A stretch of DNA of 64,000 nucleotides. Origin: Terrilactibacillus sp. S3-3. GTDB taxonomy: Bacteria > Bacillota > Bacilli > Bacillales > Sporolactobacillaceae. Within the stretch, counting starts at the first letter, position 1. Every line of letters starts with the position of its first letter. The notes under the pieces are model-generated. The model did not search any database, was not told the origin of the DNA, and worked only from the letters and a program-made list of their open reading frames with translations. Location of the stretch: NCBI GenBank assembly GCA_030437565.1, contig CP129291.1, positions 1,984,001-2,048,000 on the forward strand, read 5' to 3'. Shown piece after piece: positions 22,172 to 32,284 of the stretch. A program made the translations under genes and the position numbers.

Positions 22172-23531
22172 TTAATGATTCGTTTTATTTAATGCCTCCT
22201 TTTCCAAACGGTTCATCAGCTGAACAACTTTTTGAATGGTCTCACCTTCTGGTAATGATAAAACCGCCCCGTCCCTTACTCTTTCCTCCCCATTTACAAC
22301 AACTTTGCTGATGGCGGACGGCTGCAAGGAATATACAATGTTGGGCAGAATCTGCTCGGCACTCCCGGAAATCGGCTGCATCGAAAAATCATTCATTTTT
22401 AACAAGACAAAATCGGCCAGATAACCTATCTTTATTTCTCCGGCAGGAATGTCTAATATTTCCGCCCCCTGCGATGTGCCCATTTTGAAGACATCCTGAA
22501 TGGTCACGGCCAGTGAATCAAGGGTATGCACTTTCTGCAGCAGCGCGCACATCCGCATTTCTTCAAAAACGCTGATCCGGTTATTGCTGCAGGCGCCGTC
22601 CGAACCCAGTCCAATGTTCACCCCCTTTTTCATCAACGCCGGAATATCGGTGATGCCATCGGATAAAAACATGTTGCTGGACGGGCAGTAAATCAGCTTC
22701 GCTTGATTTTCGGCCATGATATTTTTTTCATTTTCGTTCAGCCAAACGCAATGAATCGCCGCCATGCGTCCGTCTTCCATCACGCCGATGTGTTTCAACC
22801 ATTCGACCGGCCGCATCCCGGTTTCTCTTTGAACTTGTTCCACTTCAAACGGTTCCTCGGCGACATGAATATGAAACTTGGTGTCTAATTCCCTGGCAAG
22901 CCGATGACCGGCCCGGACCATTTCCGCCGAAGCGGCATGCAAACTATGCGGTGCCGGGACAATGCTGACCATCTCGTCCGCTTGATATTTGGCCGCCAAA
23001 TACTTCACATTTTTGACCGCTTCATCCACCGTTTCGACATATCCGGACGGGGCGCCGTCCCAGTCATACATCGTTCGCGCAAGCACTAAACGGATGCCGA
23101 CATCTTTTGCCGCCTGAATGATCGCTTCGTCGCTCTCAAGTCCCTCATTATGCACGTAAAAAAAAATAATCGCAAACGGTCGTCGCGCCGTACTTCATCA
23201 TTTCGCTGAAAGCAAAAACGGCACCCGTATAAACATCTTTTGCTTTTAGATACGGCGAATATTTATACAAAGCCTGATCGCGCCATTCAAGAAAAGGTTT
23301 ATCCGCGGCGATCCCTCTCAATAGACTTTGAAAGGAATGATTATGAGCGTTGATCGTTCCGGGAATCATGACCTCCCCAGTCCCGTCGATGATTTCATGA
23401 TCGCCGTATTTTTGCTCAAAATCTTCATCATCTAAAATATCAACAATTCTATTTTTCTCAGTGACAATAACCTTGTTCTTTAGAAACTTGTGATCAATAT
23501 AAGCAAAGGACGGGTGATAGATTTTAAACAA
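22172..23531 (-). CDS. HutF-like amidohydrolase (formimidoylglutamate deiminase candidate; frameshifted)
   Basis: Zinc amidohydrolase of about 452 residues. First metal pair in TINAHNHSFQSLLRG (His-Asn-His followed by SFQ, as in HutF rather than the HTH-L of AtzA/TrzA types), then HIHVAEEPFEVEQ, AAIHCVWLNENE and GLGSDGACSNNR. The start is TTG behind AAGGAG that lies inside the end of the M20 gene. One lesion near 23155 within an A-run. Next to hutU/hutI, deimination of N-formiminoglutamate to N-formylglutamate is the most economical role; a guanine/atrazine-type deaminase cannot be excluded. Confidence 0.72.
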
Positions 23532-23532
23532 A

Positions 23533-24818
23533 TCAATCCAGCTCCTTATCTAACTTCAGAATCGTATTAAGCATGAGTTGGCCCGCTTTGGCGATATCAT
23601 CGATCGCTGTTTTTTCATCAGGGCAATGGCTCCTGCCTTTAATGCTCGGCACAAAAATCATCCCGGCCCGACCGATTGGGACCATATGGACGGAATCGTG
23701 TCCGGCCATGCTTGGCAGCTTAAGATAAGGTTCATTCATTTGTGCGAGTGTCTCTTCTAACGCCTTGATCACTTGTCCGTTCATTGGCGCCGCTTTTTGA
23801 TTTAACAGGTTTTGCTTGTCAATGGAGACGCCCCTTTCTTTTTCGATACGCTGAATATCGCGATCAATTTCCCTTAAAATCCGCTTTAATTGTTCATCAT
23901 CGGAGGTGCGAATTTCGATAATGAGTTCCGCTTCTCCGGGGATAATGTTTGCCGAGTTCGGTGATATTTTCATGTAGCCAATCGTGCCGACCGTATCATC
24001 GCGGTTCACCGCTTTCAATAGGTTTTCAAATTCCAATGTTAATTCAGCCGCGGCCGCAAGCGCATCATGCCGGTTTTTTTGCATCAGAGTTGTTCCCGCA
24101 TGATTCGCTTCACCTTTTATCGTCACTTTATCACGGTAAATGCCGGTGATTGCCGTGACCACAGCCAGTGAATGATGGGAATCATATAAATGTCTTCCTT
24201 GCTCAATATGACATTCAAAAAAAAAAAAACGGTCAAACTATCGGGTTTTAATCGATCGGCCTCCAGTTTTGAGACATCGCCTCCCATTCTTTTAATAGCA
24301 TCCACTATCCTTTCGCCTGTTTCGCTATGGACGATCGGCTTTAAATCGTTTTGATCAATCACTCCGGTGACAGAGCGGCTTCCCAAAGTCGACACATTAA
24401 AAGGATTGGGCTCCTCGGCAGAAAAGGAGACGATTTTCAACGGATGTCTCATAGGTATTTGATGGTCATAAATAGTCTGAAGGACTTCCGTTGCGAGTAT
24501 CACCCCGACCGCCCCGTCGTATTTTCCGCCATTGGCAACGGCATCGTGATGCGATCCTAAAACGATCGGCTTTAAGGTTTTCTCATCATGAATGCCCGCC
24601 CATAGATTAGCCGCCGCATCAATTTTTACCTTTTGTGAAAAAAGCCCGCCCCATAAGCTAAGAAACCACTTTCTTGCCTCGGCGTCCGCTTTGCCGGCAA
24701 ATGAGCGATCAATCCCGCCGTTTTGATTTAATCCAAATTGGCTGAGCGCCTTCAATCGCTGCTTGATTCTCGACTTATTGATCTTTAAATGCGTTATTCC
24801 CGTCTCGTCTAAGGCCAT
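23533..24818 (-). CDS. M20 amidohydrolase, N-carbamoyl-L-amino acid hydrolase/allantoate type (frameshifted)
   Basis: Zinc-dependent amidase of about 428 residues in the HyuC/AllC group. Metal motifs are VLGSHHDAVANGGKYDGAVG, the catalytic VSFSAEEPNPFNVSTLGSR, and SMAGHDSVHMVPIGRAGMIF plus GRSHCPDEKT near the C-terminus; EANHAGTTLMQKNRHDALAA is the dimerisation domain signature. One lesion near 24220 in an A-run. In this operon it could hydrolyse N-formyl-L-glutamate to glutamate and formate, taking the place of HutG; this is inference from context. Confidence 0.85.
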
Positions 24819-24848
24819 TCATCACATCTCCCATTCATGTCTAGCTGA

Positions 24849-25712
24849 TTAACTTTCACCGTAATACATATGATTTTGTTTATCACTTTCTTCCAGTTTT
24901 TCCATTCTACCCTCAATATTCGGTATCGCCTTTGCTACATCGCGAAGAAGTAAATTTAAAAAAATAAAACAGGTGTGCTGTAGATATCAAAAATTGAATA
25001 TTTTGTAATTGGAATGTTAAGCGCGATATCACTGACTGGATGAACGGGTGATGTCACACTGTCAGTGATCGCAACGATTGAAAAACCCCAGTTCAAATAA
25101 ATGGTTCAACTTTTTGATCAATATGACCGGATAGCGCGGAAAAACCAGCGAAAATATCAGCGTTTTCTTTGGATCCTTGATTTCAAGCGTCGACCAGTTC
25201 GGATCGAAAGGTTCAGCTTGAACCACATTGTCCTTTAATTTATTTAAGATGTACCGGGTATACGATAAAAGCGTCGCCGACATCCGTGCCGAAATTAAAA
25301 TCACTTCATCCGCTTGAAGAATTTTTTTGACGAACACTCCATATTCCTTGCTATGAATAATTTCCTTAAGTTCATCAATGTTTTGATGCTCCCTCTGAAT
25401 AATGTTTGACAAGGAACGGCTGTTCGAATAGGCAAGCCGCTCTGGGGCCGTGATTTCTTTTCGGACGATACTTTGCAAGTGATTCAAAAAATCATTATAT
25501 CCTTTGTAACCGAGCGATTTGCAGAAACGCGAGACACTCCCCTGGCTGACGCGGCATTCTTCCGCTACGTCGGAAGCCGTCATGAAAATGATATTTTTAT
25601 AATTATCCGCAATATAATGCCCCATTTTTTGATAAGTGGGCGATTCTTGCGCGACCGTTAAAATGATATCAATTAAATCTTTAAACGTTGCCGCTTTATC
25701 TTGTGTATCCAA
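24849..25712 (-). CDS. RpiR-family transcriptional regulator of the hut-like operon (frameshifted)
   Basis: About 288 residues: N-terminal RpiR helix-turn-helix (IIFMTASDVAEECRVSQGSV, SRFCKSLGYKGYNDF), then a SIS domain (VILISARMSATLLSYTRYIL). One extra T near 25080 shifts the last 75 codons, which read SIVAITDSVTSPVHPVSDIA and end MYYGES. TTG 25712 behind AGAGGGAAAATC is the start. First gene of the operon and probably its sensor; SIS domains normally bind sugar phosphates, so the inducer here is an open question. Confidence 0.85.
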
Positions 25713-26242
25713 GATTTTCCCTCTTTCCGAAGAATGAGTTAATCAATTTTTTTTTATTTGTTAATGATTATATTATTATTATTTCAATAATCAATTAATT
25801 TGTTAGATTATCTCACATTGTTTCTCGAAGCTGCTCAAAAAGTGATCTAACATAGGGCTGATCTATTTTTTTAACCGTCGCCGATGATGATTGCCCAATA
25901 TTTGCCGTTCGAAAATAGCGGCATCCTCTAGAAGCCGCCTGCTATCAATTGAATAAATCCTTTCGCTTTCAATATTTACGGAAATCCAACATGACATGAA
26001 CCCATTGTCACAAAATTTACACACCTTTTAAATTGGAACATCTATCCATCTATCCATTTATGATTTATCCTAATAAGGAAATGTATATTGCCGTTATTTT
26101 TAAATAAAGCAGGCAATACAACCATTTCTTTTAAGAAAAACCTTTCAAGAGCTTCATTGCATAATTATCTTGCGTATTGTAAAGATTAAATCACTGGACG
26201 ACTGCCGTGGAAATCAATTTTTATAAAAATGGAGGGAAAAAA
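25713..26242. other. Divergent intergenic region between RpiR and SDR genes
   Basis: 530 bases, very AT-rich at 25735-25810 with runs of TTATTATTATT and ATCAATTAATT. It should hold the promoter and operator of the RpiR-led operon and, near 26210, the SDR promoter. GGAGG precedes the SDR start. I see no gene and no terminator in it. Confidence 0.4.
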
Positions 26243-26998
26243 ATGGGACGTCTAGATGGAAAAAACAGCTCTTATTTCCGGTGCCGCATCAGGAATTGGC
26301 TTTGCAACTGCCAAGCTCTTTGCTAAAGAAGGTGCAGACATTGTCATCGCCGATTTGAATGATACGAAAAAAGATGATGTCGTTGCCAGCGTAAAATCTC
26401 AAAGAAATGGAACAGAAGCCATCTTTTTTAAATTGGATGCAACGAAAGAAGATAGTTGGATAAAAGCTTTTGAAGAAACAATCAATGTGTTTGGCAAAGT
26501 TGACATTGTCTGCAATATTGCGGGCATTGGCGTTTTTAAAAACGTGGAAGAAACGTCATTCGATGATTGGCAAAAAGTCATTGGTATTATTAATCTCACC
26601 GGTGTCTTTTTAGGCACCAAACACGGGATCATTAACATGAAAAAAAATAAAAGCGGTTCGATTATCAATATGAGTTCCATTGAAGGATTTATCGGCGACC
26701 CTAATTTAGCTGCCTATTGTGCAAGTAGGGGGGGGGCGTACGCATCCTTACTAAATCATCCGCCCTGCATGCTGTAAAATACGGCATCCGTGTCAACAGT
26801 ATTCACCCGGGCTATATTAAAACGCCTTTGATCGGAAACGATCCTGAATTCTTAAACTACTTAACATCGCTGCATCCAATCGGTCATCTTGGCGAACCGG
26901 AAGACATTGCCAACATAGCTTTATTCCTTGCCTCCGATGAGTCAAAATTTGCAACAGGGTCTGAATTCGTTGTCGACGGCGGATACACGGCACAATAA
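26243..26998 (+). CDS. Short-chain dehydrogenase/reductase (two frame lesions)
   Basis: NAD(P)-dependent SDR of about 251 residues. It starts ATG 26243 (MGRLDGK) after GGAGGG. Motifs are the glycine loop GAASGIGFATAKLF, NIAGIGVFKN, INMSSIEGFIGDPNLAAYCA with catalytic Ser and Tyr, and the C-terminal HPGYIKTPLIGN and VVDGGYTA. One extra A near 26254, and a G9 run near 26730 that shifts the frame and hides the catalytic lysine (seen as SRGG where S-K-G-A is expected). Stand-alone, next to but divergent from the hut-like operon; substrate unknown. Confidence 0.87.
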
Positions 26999-27122
26999 AC
27001 AAAAATCCTACCTTCCAAAAAATTTGGAAGGGCCTATGTCAAAGGATACAAATTCGATGTTTCTTATTGCAAGAGTATCACCGCGACTCGATTTATGATC
27101 GCTTCAGGGTTAACTGTCCGGA

Positions 27123-27335
27123 TTGATCAATCTCCAGTTATACCTTACAATCAAGGTATAATAGCAAACTGTTTTGAGTACAATATAATAATGCCCCCAG
27201 TACTACCGATATTAGGGGCAATGGGCAACATCCGCATGAAGAGCGAAACGGTGCTTAATTAAAACAGGTTTTTACCAAAAATGGTCTGCTTCAACATCGC
27301 CACCGCTAATGGCACATGAAGCGGATCATTTCTTT
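27123..27335 (+). ncRNA. Putative RatA-like antitoxin RNA A with promoter
   Basis: TTGATC (27123-27128), 17 bases, TACAAT (27146-27151) form a promoter. The RNA would carry the hairpin GCCCC...GGGGC (27192-27220 region) and run convergently into toxin gene A, overlapping its 3' end. The block aligns over promoter and leader (GTTTTGAGTACAAT) with antitoxin RNA B at 27678, with hairpin arms that differ. The 3' end is not certain; CCGCT/AGCGG plus a T-rich stretch near 27302-27336 is the candidate. Confidence 0.55.
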
Positions 27336-27436
27336 TTGTTTGACAGCATTACCATAATGCTGACAATCCCTAAAATTACGGAGCAAAAAACACCCGCAAT
27401 CTGGAAAGCAAGCATTAAAGACTGGTACACTGTCAT
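27326..27436 (-). CDS. Putative type I toxin, TxpA/holin-like (toxin A)
   Basis: A 36-residue peptide MTVYQSLMLAFQIAGVFC... with one transmembrane helix and a C-terminal NKKK, matching the Hol_Tox/TxpA layout of short hydrophobic toxins. Its ribosome binding site AAAGGGGG sits in CCCCCTTTC...AAGGGGG, a hairpin able to hide it, as known for these toxins. Same GGGGGTG-N-GGCCGATGAC start context as toxin B. A convergent RNA overlaps its end. Confidence 0.68.
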   Translation of the reverse strand: MTVYQSLMLAFQIAGVFCSVILGIVSIMVMLSNKKK

Positions 27437-27677
27437 CGGCCACACCCCCTTTCACAAGGGGGTCACCGTATCCGCCCATATGCTTTCATTATTGCCTTGT
27501 TCGTATTTACCATATATTACCGCACCAACTGTTTAGGAGTGATTTAGATTCAATATGAAGCATGTGAAGAATCAAGTTTGATTTCAAAGTTATTGCAAAT
27601 ATCTAACTGTGACCCTCAAAAAAAAAGATCATAGCCGGGAACTGGATTTAGACCGGATTATCAGATATCTGTCTCAA

Positions 27678-27863
27678 TTGATCGATTCCAGCTTATGCTC
27701 TATAATTAACGTATAACGGTAAACCGTTTTGAATACAATAATAAAGCCTCTAGTGTCCACCACTAGAGGCAGTAGGCTAATGAATCGCTTCAAAGGCGAC
27801 CTAGGCTGCAAATTACAGAGAGGTAACCTGCAACGCTTGGAACCGTCGGCAGGTTACTTTTTT
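27678..27863 (+). ncRNA. Putative RatA-like antitoxin RNA B with promoter and terminator
   Basis: TTGATC (27678-27683), 17 bases, TATAAT (27701-27706) give a near-consensus promoter. The RNA contains a perfect 10-bp hairpin GCCTCTAGTG/CACTAGAGGC (27746-27770) and ends at GTAACCTGC...GCAGGTTAC followed by six T (27823-27863). Its 3' end is complementary to the last codons and 3' UTR of toxin gene B, the arrangement of TxpA/RatA-type modules. Confidence 0.62.
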
Positions 27864-27937
27864 CTTTGTTCCGACACAATCACTAGTATCAACATCGCAA
27901 AATTGATCATTAATGTTAACACTTGATATGTCGTCAT
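27854..27937 (-). CDS. Putative type I toxin, TxpA/holin-like (toxin B)
   Basis: A 27-residue peptide beginning MTTYQVLTLMINFAMLILV, one membrane helix and a charged end EQRKK, strongly like the 'putative holin-like toxin' family in Bacilli. AGGGGG precedes the ATG and lies in CACCCCCTCTCGTTAGGGGTG, a hairpin masking the ribosome binding site. A TATAAT on the minus strand near 28012 could be its promoter. Paralogue of toxin A, about 500 bases away. Confidence 0.7.
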   Translation of the reverse strand: MTTYQVLTLMINFAMLILVIVSEQRKK

Positions 27938-28360
27938 CGGCCTCACCCCCTCTCGTTAGGGGTGCAGCCTTACATAACCGCCTTTTGGTTCCTCATTGCC
28001 TTGGCCCGATTATACCATAGTCTTCCACTCCTCCATTGAATTTTATCGCCGTTCACTTTTTAATTTTCTCTTCTCCATTATCACCAGTTTGTCTGAATAC
28101 TTGAGCAATCTTATCAGACATTTTCATGGCCAATCTCCATAATTTCCGTTCCAATTAAAAAAAAAAAAATCATCGCTTGACTCATCTTCTTAGACGAATC
28201 GCTGGCAACTGTATTTTAAATCTTTGGCTCTTTGTCTGTGGTGCTTCACAGAAAGTGACCATGAATCAAATTTTTTAAGTTCAAACATCTTGTTCATTAT
28301 TATTTTTTCTGCGAAACCTTAATAATACTCATCGACAGCATCCGCTAAATTTAATTGCAT

Positions 28361-28414
28361 AAAAAAAAAAAAATCGCCACCTAACTGTTTTTTTTCAACA
28401 GCTAATGTGACGAT
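28361..28414 (-). terminator. Minus-strand terminator downstream of yneF
   Basis: Read on the minus strand, ATCGTCAC..TTA.CTGTT pairs with AACAG.TA..TGGCGAT and is followed by thirteen T. It lies 140 bases past yneF. The rest of 27938-28553 has two more long homopolymers (A13 near 28158, A13 near 28361) and short coding-like pieces on the minus strand (e.g. MKMSDKIAQVFRQ), but nothing I can name. Confidence 0.6.
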
Positions 28415-28553
28415 AGAAAAATAAACATGAAGGATCTACCATTCTATATCAATAAATCCTATGAAGGATTAAGTAAAACAGGGCAATTGCCGCCCCCTGC
28501 TTAACCGTTTCCCTCAAAAAAGCCTGTTATATCAACATTTTTATTTCATCTGA

Positions 28554-28757
28554 TTATTGATGGCTTTCATCATTTGGTTGATTTTCTTGTGACGGATGAT
28601 GCTGACCCATTTGCGTCATCATCACGCGAAGCATTTTTTCATTGATAGGCGGATTCTTTTTAAGATAATCCATCATATATTTACGGGCAATAAAGAAACC
28701 GAGGACGAGGCCGACGATAACTCCTATGATGCCCACCAACACATACAGCCACACCAT
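28554..28757 (-). CDS. yneF: UPF0154 family membrane protein
   Basis: Intact 67-residue protein: one transmembrane helix (residues 3-25, [20 protein letters not shown]) then [26 protein letters not shown], the signature of the UPF0154/YneF family. Role unknown. It follows sirA and tkt in the same direction as in B. subtilis. Confidence 0.93.
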   Translation of the reverse strand: MVWLYVLVGIIGVIVGLVLGFFIARKYMMDYLKKNPPINEKMLRVMMTQMGQHHPSQENQPNDESHQ

Positions 28758-28825
28758 TCGCTTGTGATCCTCCTTGTGCTAATATCCATTCCTAAGTTTA
28801 CTATAAAGCCTCTAAAAAGTACAAC

Positions 28826-29276
28826 CTAACTTTGCATGACGTCGGCATTTTTTACCGGGTTCAGCCACCCGAACCGATCGCGCCGGTAATCGACAGCAAG
28901 AAAGTGATCATCAATTTGCCGCAGAGCCTCAAAGAAGCTGGCTTCAGCGCCGTATTTTCCCAATGAGACTAGACTCAGCTTTTTTTTGCCGCAATTCAAG
29001 CCTGGCGAAACTGTCATCACCAGGATCATTCACAGTATGCCGATGGCGATCCGCTTTGTACCCGGGCAGGCGGCGGCATTTAGACATTAAATGACCCTCC
29101 ACTTTTTGCAGCGGAATCGGGCGAATCACATATCTGATTTGTTTTTGAATCACATGTTTCAGCTTTCCCTCTTCGACTTGCTTTGATTCCAAAAACAGAT
29201 CATACAGTTTCCATTCGGTTCCAAAGTAGTGCCGGGCAATTTCATCCTCTATCAGATAGATTTCGTATTGTCTCAT
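28826..29276 (-). CDS. sirA: Sporulation inhibitor of replication SirA (frameshifted)
   Basis: About 150 residues. N-terminal MRQYEIYLIEDEIARHYFG and FGTEWKLYDLFLE match SirA (YneE), which binds DnaA domain I and blocks new replication rounds at sporulation onset. One lesion near 28990 shifts the C-terminal third, which then reads SLVSLGKYGAEASFFEALRQ and ends NADVMQS. I start it at ATG 29276, eight bases after GGAGGG, rather than at the ATG inside that site. Lies between tkt and yneF. Confidence 0.88.
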
Positions 29277-29560
29277 CCGCCATCCCTCCAATTGAGATAT
29301 TAGTCACTAAAAAGAACTGTTAATGGACCAAGTATTTGATGCAGGCTGAACCTTGATATAGTTTGTTGGAAAGGCCTGTACGATAAATAACTCATGGATT
29401 CTTCTTTTAAATATAACTTTGATTATAGTACAAACTTCTCAAAATGAATGTCGGAATGAGTCGCAAAACCGCTCTCTTTTTGTCAAAAAATCGGAGGTAA
29501 GCCGGCCGAATACACCTAAAAGGACGGATGAGCTAACGGGCTGAATTTTCTGAACCCTAA

Positions 29561-29600
29561 TAAAGAAGAAACGGCCTGTCCTTTCAGCAAGGCAGGCCGC
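29561..29600 (-). terminator. Terminator after tkt
   Basis: On the minus strand CGGCCTGCC pairs with GGACAGGCCG around TTGCTGAAA and is followed by TTTCTTCTTT. It lies 15 bases past the transketolase stop. Confidence 0.75.
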
Positions 29601-29614
29601 GGATAAAAAGCCGT

Positions 29615-31619
29615 TTATTTGTTTAAGAGTTCCTTCATTGTTTCTGCAATATGTTCCGGTGTGAAGCCGTTTTCTGCAACCACTTTATTTCCCTTGGCCG
29701 AGGCGCCGAAGTGATCGATCGTCACCAGTTTACCTTCCGGACCGACAAATTGATGCCAGCCAAACGAAGCGGCCATTTCGACACCGACACGTTTCGTTAA
29801 GTCCGGCGGCAGGACTTTATCTTTGTAATCCTGAGACTGCTTAGCAAAGCGATCCCATGACGGCAAGCTCACGACACGAACAAAAATATTTTCTTTTTCC
29901 AGCAGCGTCTGTGCTTTGACAGACAGAGCGACTTCAGATCCCGTGGCAATAATAATGCCCTGTTCGGAACCCTTTGCTTCGGATACTACATAGGCCCCTT
30001 TTCTTACGCCTTCCGCCGCCCCTGTCACTTCGCCTTTCACCGTTTCGACGCCTTGACGGGTTAAAACGAGCGCGGTCGGCTGACAGTACTTTCCACCGCC
30101 AATTTCCAGGCCTCTCTCGTTTCGTTTCCATCGGCCGGGCGAATAAGAGAAAGGTTTGGAATCGCCCGCAAGCCTGCGAGCTGTTCGATCGGTTCATGGG
30201 TTGGACCGTCTTCGCCAACGGCAATGCTGTCATGGGTAAAAACAAAGATGGCCGGAATGTTCATTAAGGCCGACAAACGCAGGGCAGGCTTCAAATAATC
30301 GGAAAAGGTAAAGAATGTGGAGCCGAATGGGATGACACCGCCGTGCAAAGCCATGCCGTTAACGGCCGCCGCCATGCCGAATTCACGGACGCCAAACCAA
30401 ACATTTCGTCCGCCGTAATTGTCCGCCTCAAAATCTTTCTCATTTTTCATCATCGTCTTTGTCGAAGACGCAAGGTCGGCAGCGCCGCCGAATAATTGGG
30501 GAACGGTTTCGCTCAAGCGATTGATCACTTCAGAAGAAGTTTGCCGCGTCGCCTTGTTCTCTCCTTCCGCGTAGTACGGCAGATCATCTGCATAATGGTC
30601 GTCCAACTTGCCGGCGATCGCATTTTCTAATTGAGCCGCCAAATCAGGATAAGCATCTCTATATTTAGTGAATAAGCTGTTCCATTCGTCTTCTTCCTTT
30701 TGCCCTTGTTCAGTCAATGTTTTAAAGTGTTCTTTCACTTCGTCCGGAACGAAAAAAGGCTCGTAATTCCATTCATATGTTTTCTTGGCGGCAAGTGTTT
30801 CTTTCTCACCGAGCGGATTGCCGTGGACTTTATTTGTTCCGCCTACTGTTGGAGCACCATATCCGATCACCGTTTTCACTTCAATAAGCGTCGGCCGCCG
30901 TGTTTCGGAAACCGCTTCATCCAAAGCGGTCTTGATCTCCTCAACGTTATTACCGTCTTTAACTAGAAGGGACTGCCATCCATACGCTTCGAAGCGCTGG
31001 CGTACGTTCTCAGAAAAAGCCATATTTAAATCGCCGTCCAGCGAAATGTTATTGGAATCATAAAGAACGACAAGCCGTCCCATTTTAAATGACCGGCAAG
31101 CGACGCGGCTTCCGCTGAAACACCTTCCATTAAATCACCGTCACCGCACAGCGCATATGTATGGTGGTGAATGATTTCATAGTCATCGCGATTGTATCTC
31201 TCGGACAGATGCCGCTCGGCGATTGCCATCCCAACCGCCATCGCAATCCCCTGGCCGAGCGGACCCGTCGTTGCCTCGACGCCCGGCGTTACACCATATT
31301 CGGGATGGCCGGGCGTTTTGCTGCCCCATTGCCTGAAATTTTTTAAATCATCTATGGTCAGCCCGTAGTTAAATAAGTGGAGCAGGCTGTACAGCAGCAT
31401 GGAGCCATGGCCGGCTGACAGTACAAATCGATCACGGTTAAACCATTTAGGGTTATTTGGATTATGCTTCATGACTTTTGACCAAAGTGTATAGCCCATC
31501 GGCGCTGCGCCCATAGGCAATCCAGGATGACCGGAATTTGCTTTTTCAATGGCATCGATAGATAACGTTCGAATCGTATCGATCGATAGTTGTTCAATGG
31601 ATTTCGTCAAAATTTTCAT
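29615..31619 (-). CDS. tkt: Transketolase (two frame lesions)
   Basis: Thiamine-diphosphate enzyme of the pentose phosphate pathway, about 668 residues. ThDP and metal sites: [58 protein letters not shown] and [11 protein letters not shown]; then the Pyr domain ([40 protein letters not shown]) and a C-terminal domain ending MKELLNK. Lesions near 31080 and 30090. ATG 31619 is nearly inside AGAGGGG, so TTG 31610 with normal spacing may be the true start. Confidence 0.94.
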
Positions 31620-31700
31620 CCCCTCTTGATTGGTAGCAAGATAAATATAGTTTAACATAAACCGGCCTTTTTCATCACTTAAATCTGGCATACAAAAAAC

Positions 31701-31740
31701 GGCAGAGACCCTTTTTTAAAAACAAAAGAGAGTCTCTGCC
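31701..31740 (-). terminator. Terminator after the YneR-like gene
   Basis: GGCAGAGACTC/GGGTCTCTGCC stem followed on the minus strand by GTTTTTTG. It lies 87 bases past the YneR-like stop. Confidence 0.8.
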
Positions 31741-31826
31741 TAATTGAAGGAGAATAAAATATGTCTATATTAATCGAGAATGGCCGGCGCCCTTTAGTAA
31801 AGAAAGCACAAGAGCCAACCTGTCGA

Positions 31827-32102
31827 TTAAGCGGTGCGCAAAAGAACGAGTTCGGATTCTTCCTCATCAAAATCAAGCAAAATATGATCCGTAAACCACA
31901 AATCATCCGGAGAAGTAAAGAACATGATGCCATTGACCGTCTTAATAATGTCATCTTCCGTTGGCAGCCCTTTTTCAACACCCAATGAATAACTGTAATC
32001 GAACATCCCGCCATAACGGACAAATAGCTTTAATCCGTCGCCATCATTCAGTTCCATTTCACGTTTATAAAAACGAGCGGCCGGTGCGGAAATCTGTAAC
32101 AA
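31827..32102 (-). CDS. yneR: HesB/IscA-like protein of the YneR type
   Basis: About 92 residues with the HesB-like core LFVRYGGMFDYSYSLGVEKG and a C-terminal GIMFFTSPDDLWFTDHILLD segment, as in B. subtilis YneR. No cysteine occurs in the protein, so it cannot bind an Fe-S cluster the way IscA does. TTG 32102, preceded by GGGGTGA at normal spacing, gives MLQISAPAARFY, which aligns with the usual start; an earlier GTG at 32111 is possible. Function unknown. Undamaged. Confidence 0.82.
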   Translation of the reverse strand: MLQISAPAARFYKREMELNDGDGLKLFVRYGGMFDYSYSLGVEKGLPTEDDIIKTVNGIMFFTSPDDLWFTDHILLDFDEEESELVLLRTA

Positions 32103-32177
32103 TACAATCACCCCGTTTAATCATTTGTTATATAACAGTATATCACAAAAAAAGAATGTTGCAATATATAAATGCAC

Positions 32178-32206
32178 AAAAAAAAGCCCATTTTTATAAA
32201 GGGCCC
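32178..32206 (-). terminator. Terminator downstream of yneA
   Basis: On the minus strand GCCC-TTTATAAAAAT-GGGC followed by TTTTTTTTT. About 80 bases past the yneA stop. Confidence 0.65.
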
Positions 32207-32284
32207 TTGTCCAGGAAAATAGCCTCCGCCGCTCTCAGCGGCCGGCATCGTTTCTCTTTCTGTCCCGCCGTTTTACCGGCAGCA

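Noticed and set aside
22036..22180. 44-codon minus-strand frame (MEWPVVDRMDDDFY...) between the HutF-like gene and hutU
   Set aside because: No ribosome binding site and low-complexity basic tail; probably an untranslated spacer with a hairpin.
26256..26777. SDR as part of the hut-like operon
   Set aside because: It is transcribed divergently, 530 bases away with its own promoter region; no link beyond proximity.
27001..28553. CRISPR-like repeats in the toxin-antitoxin region
   Set aside because: The similarity is between two related promoters/leaders only, with no regular spacer pattern.
30700..31063. Long plus-strand open frames opposite transketolase
   Set aside because: Shadow frames of a GC-rich conserved gene; no start signals or independent pattern.
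31761..31988. 75-codon plus-strand frame with a good GAAGGAG site
   Set aside because: Most of it is antisense to the YneR-like gene and the protein has no recognisable pattern; the site alone is not enough.
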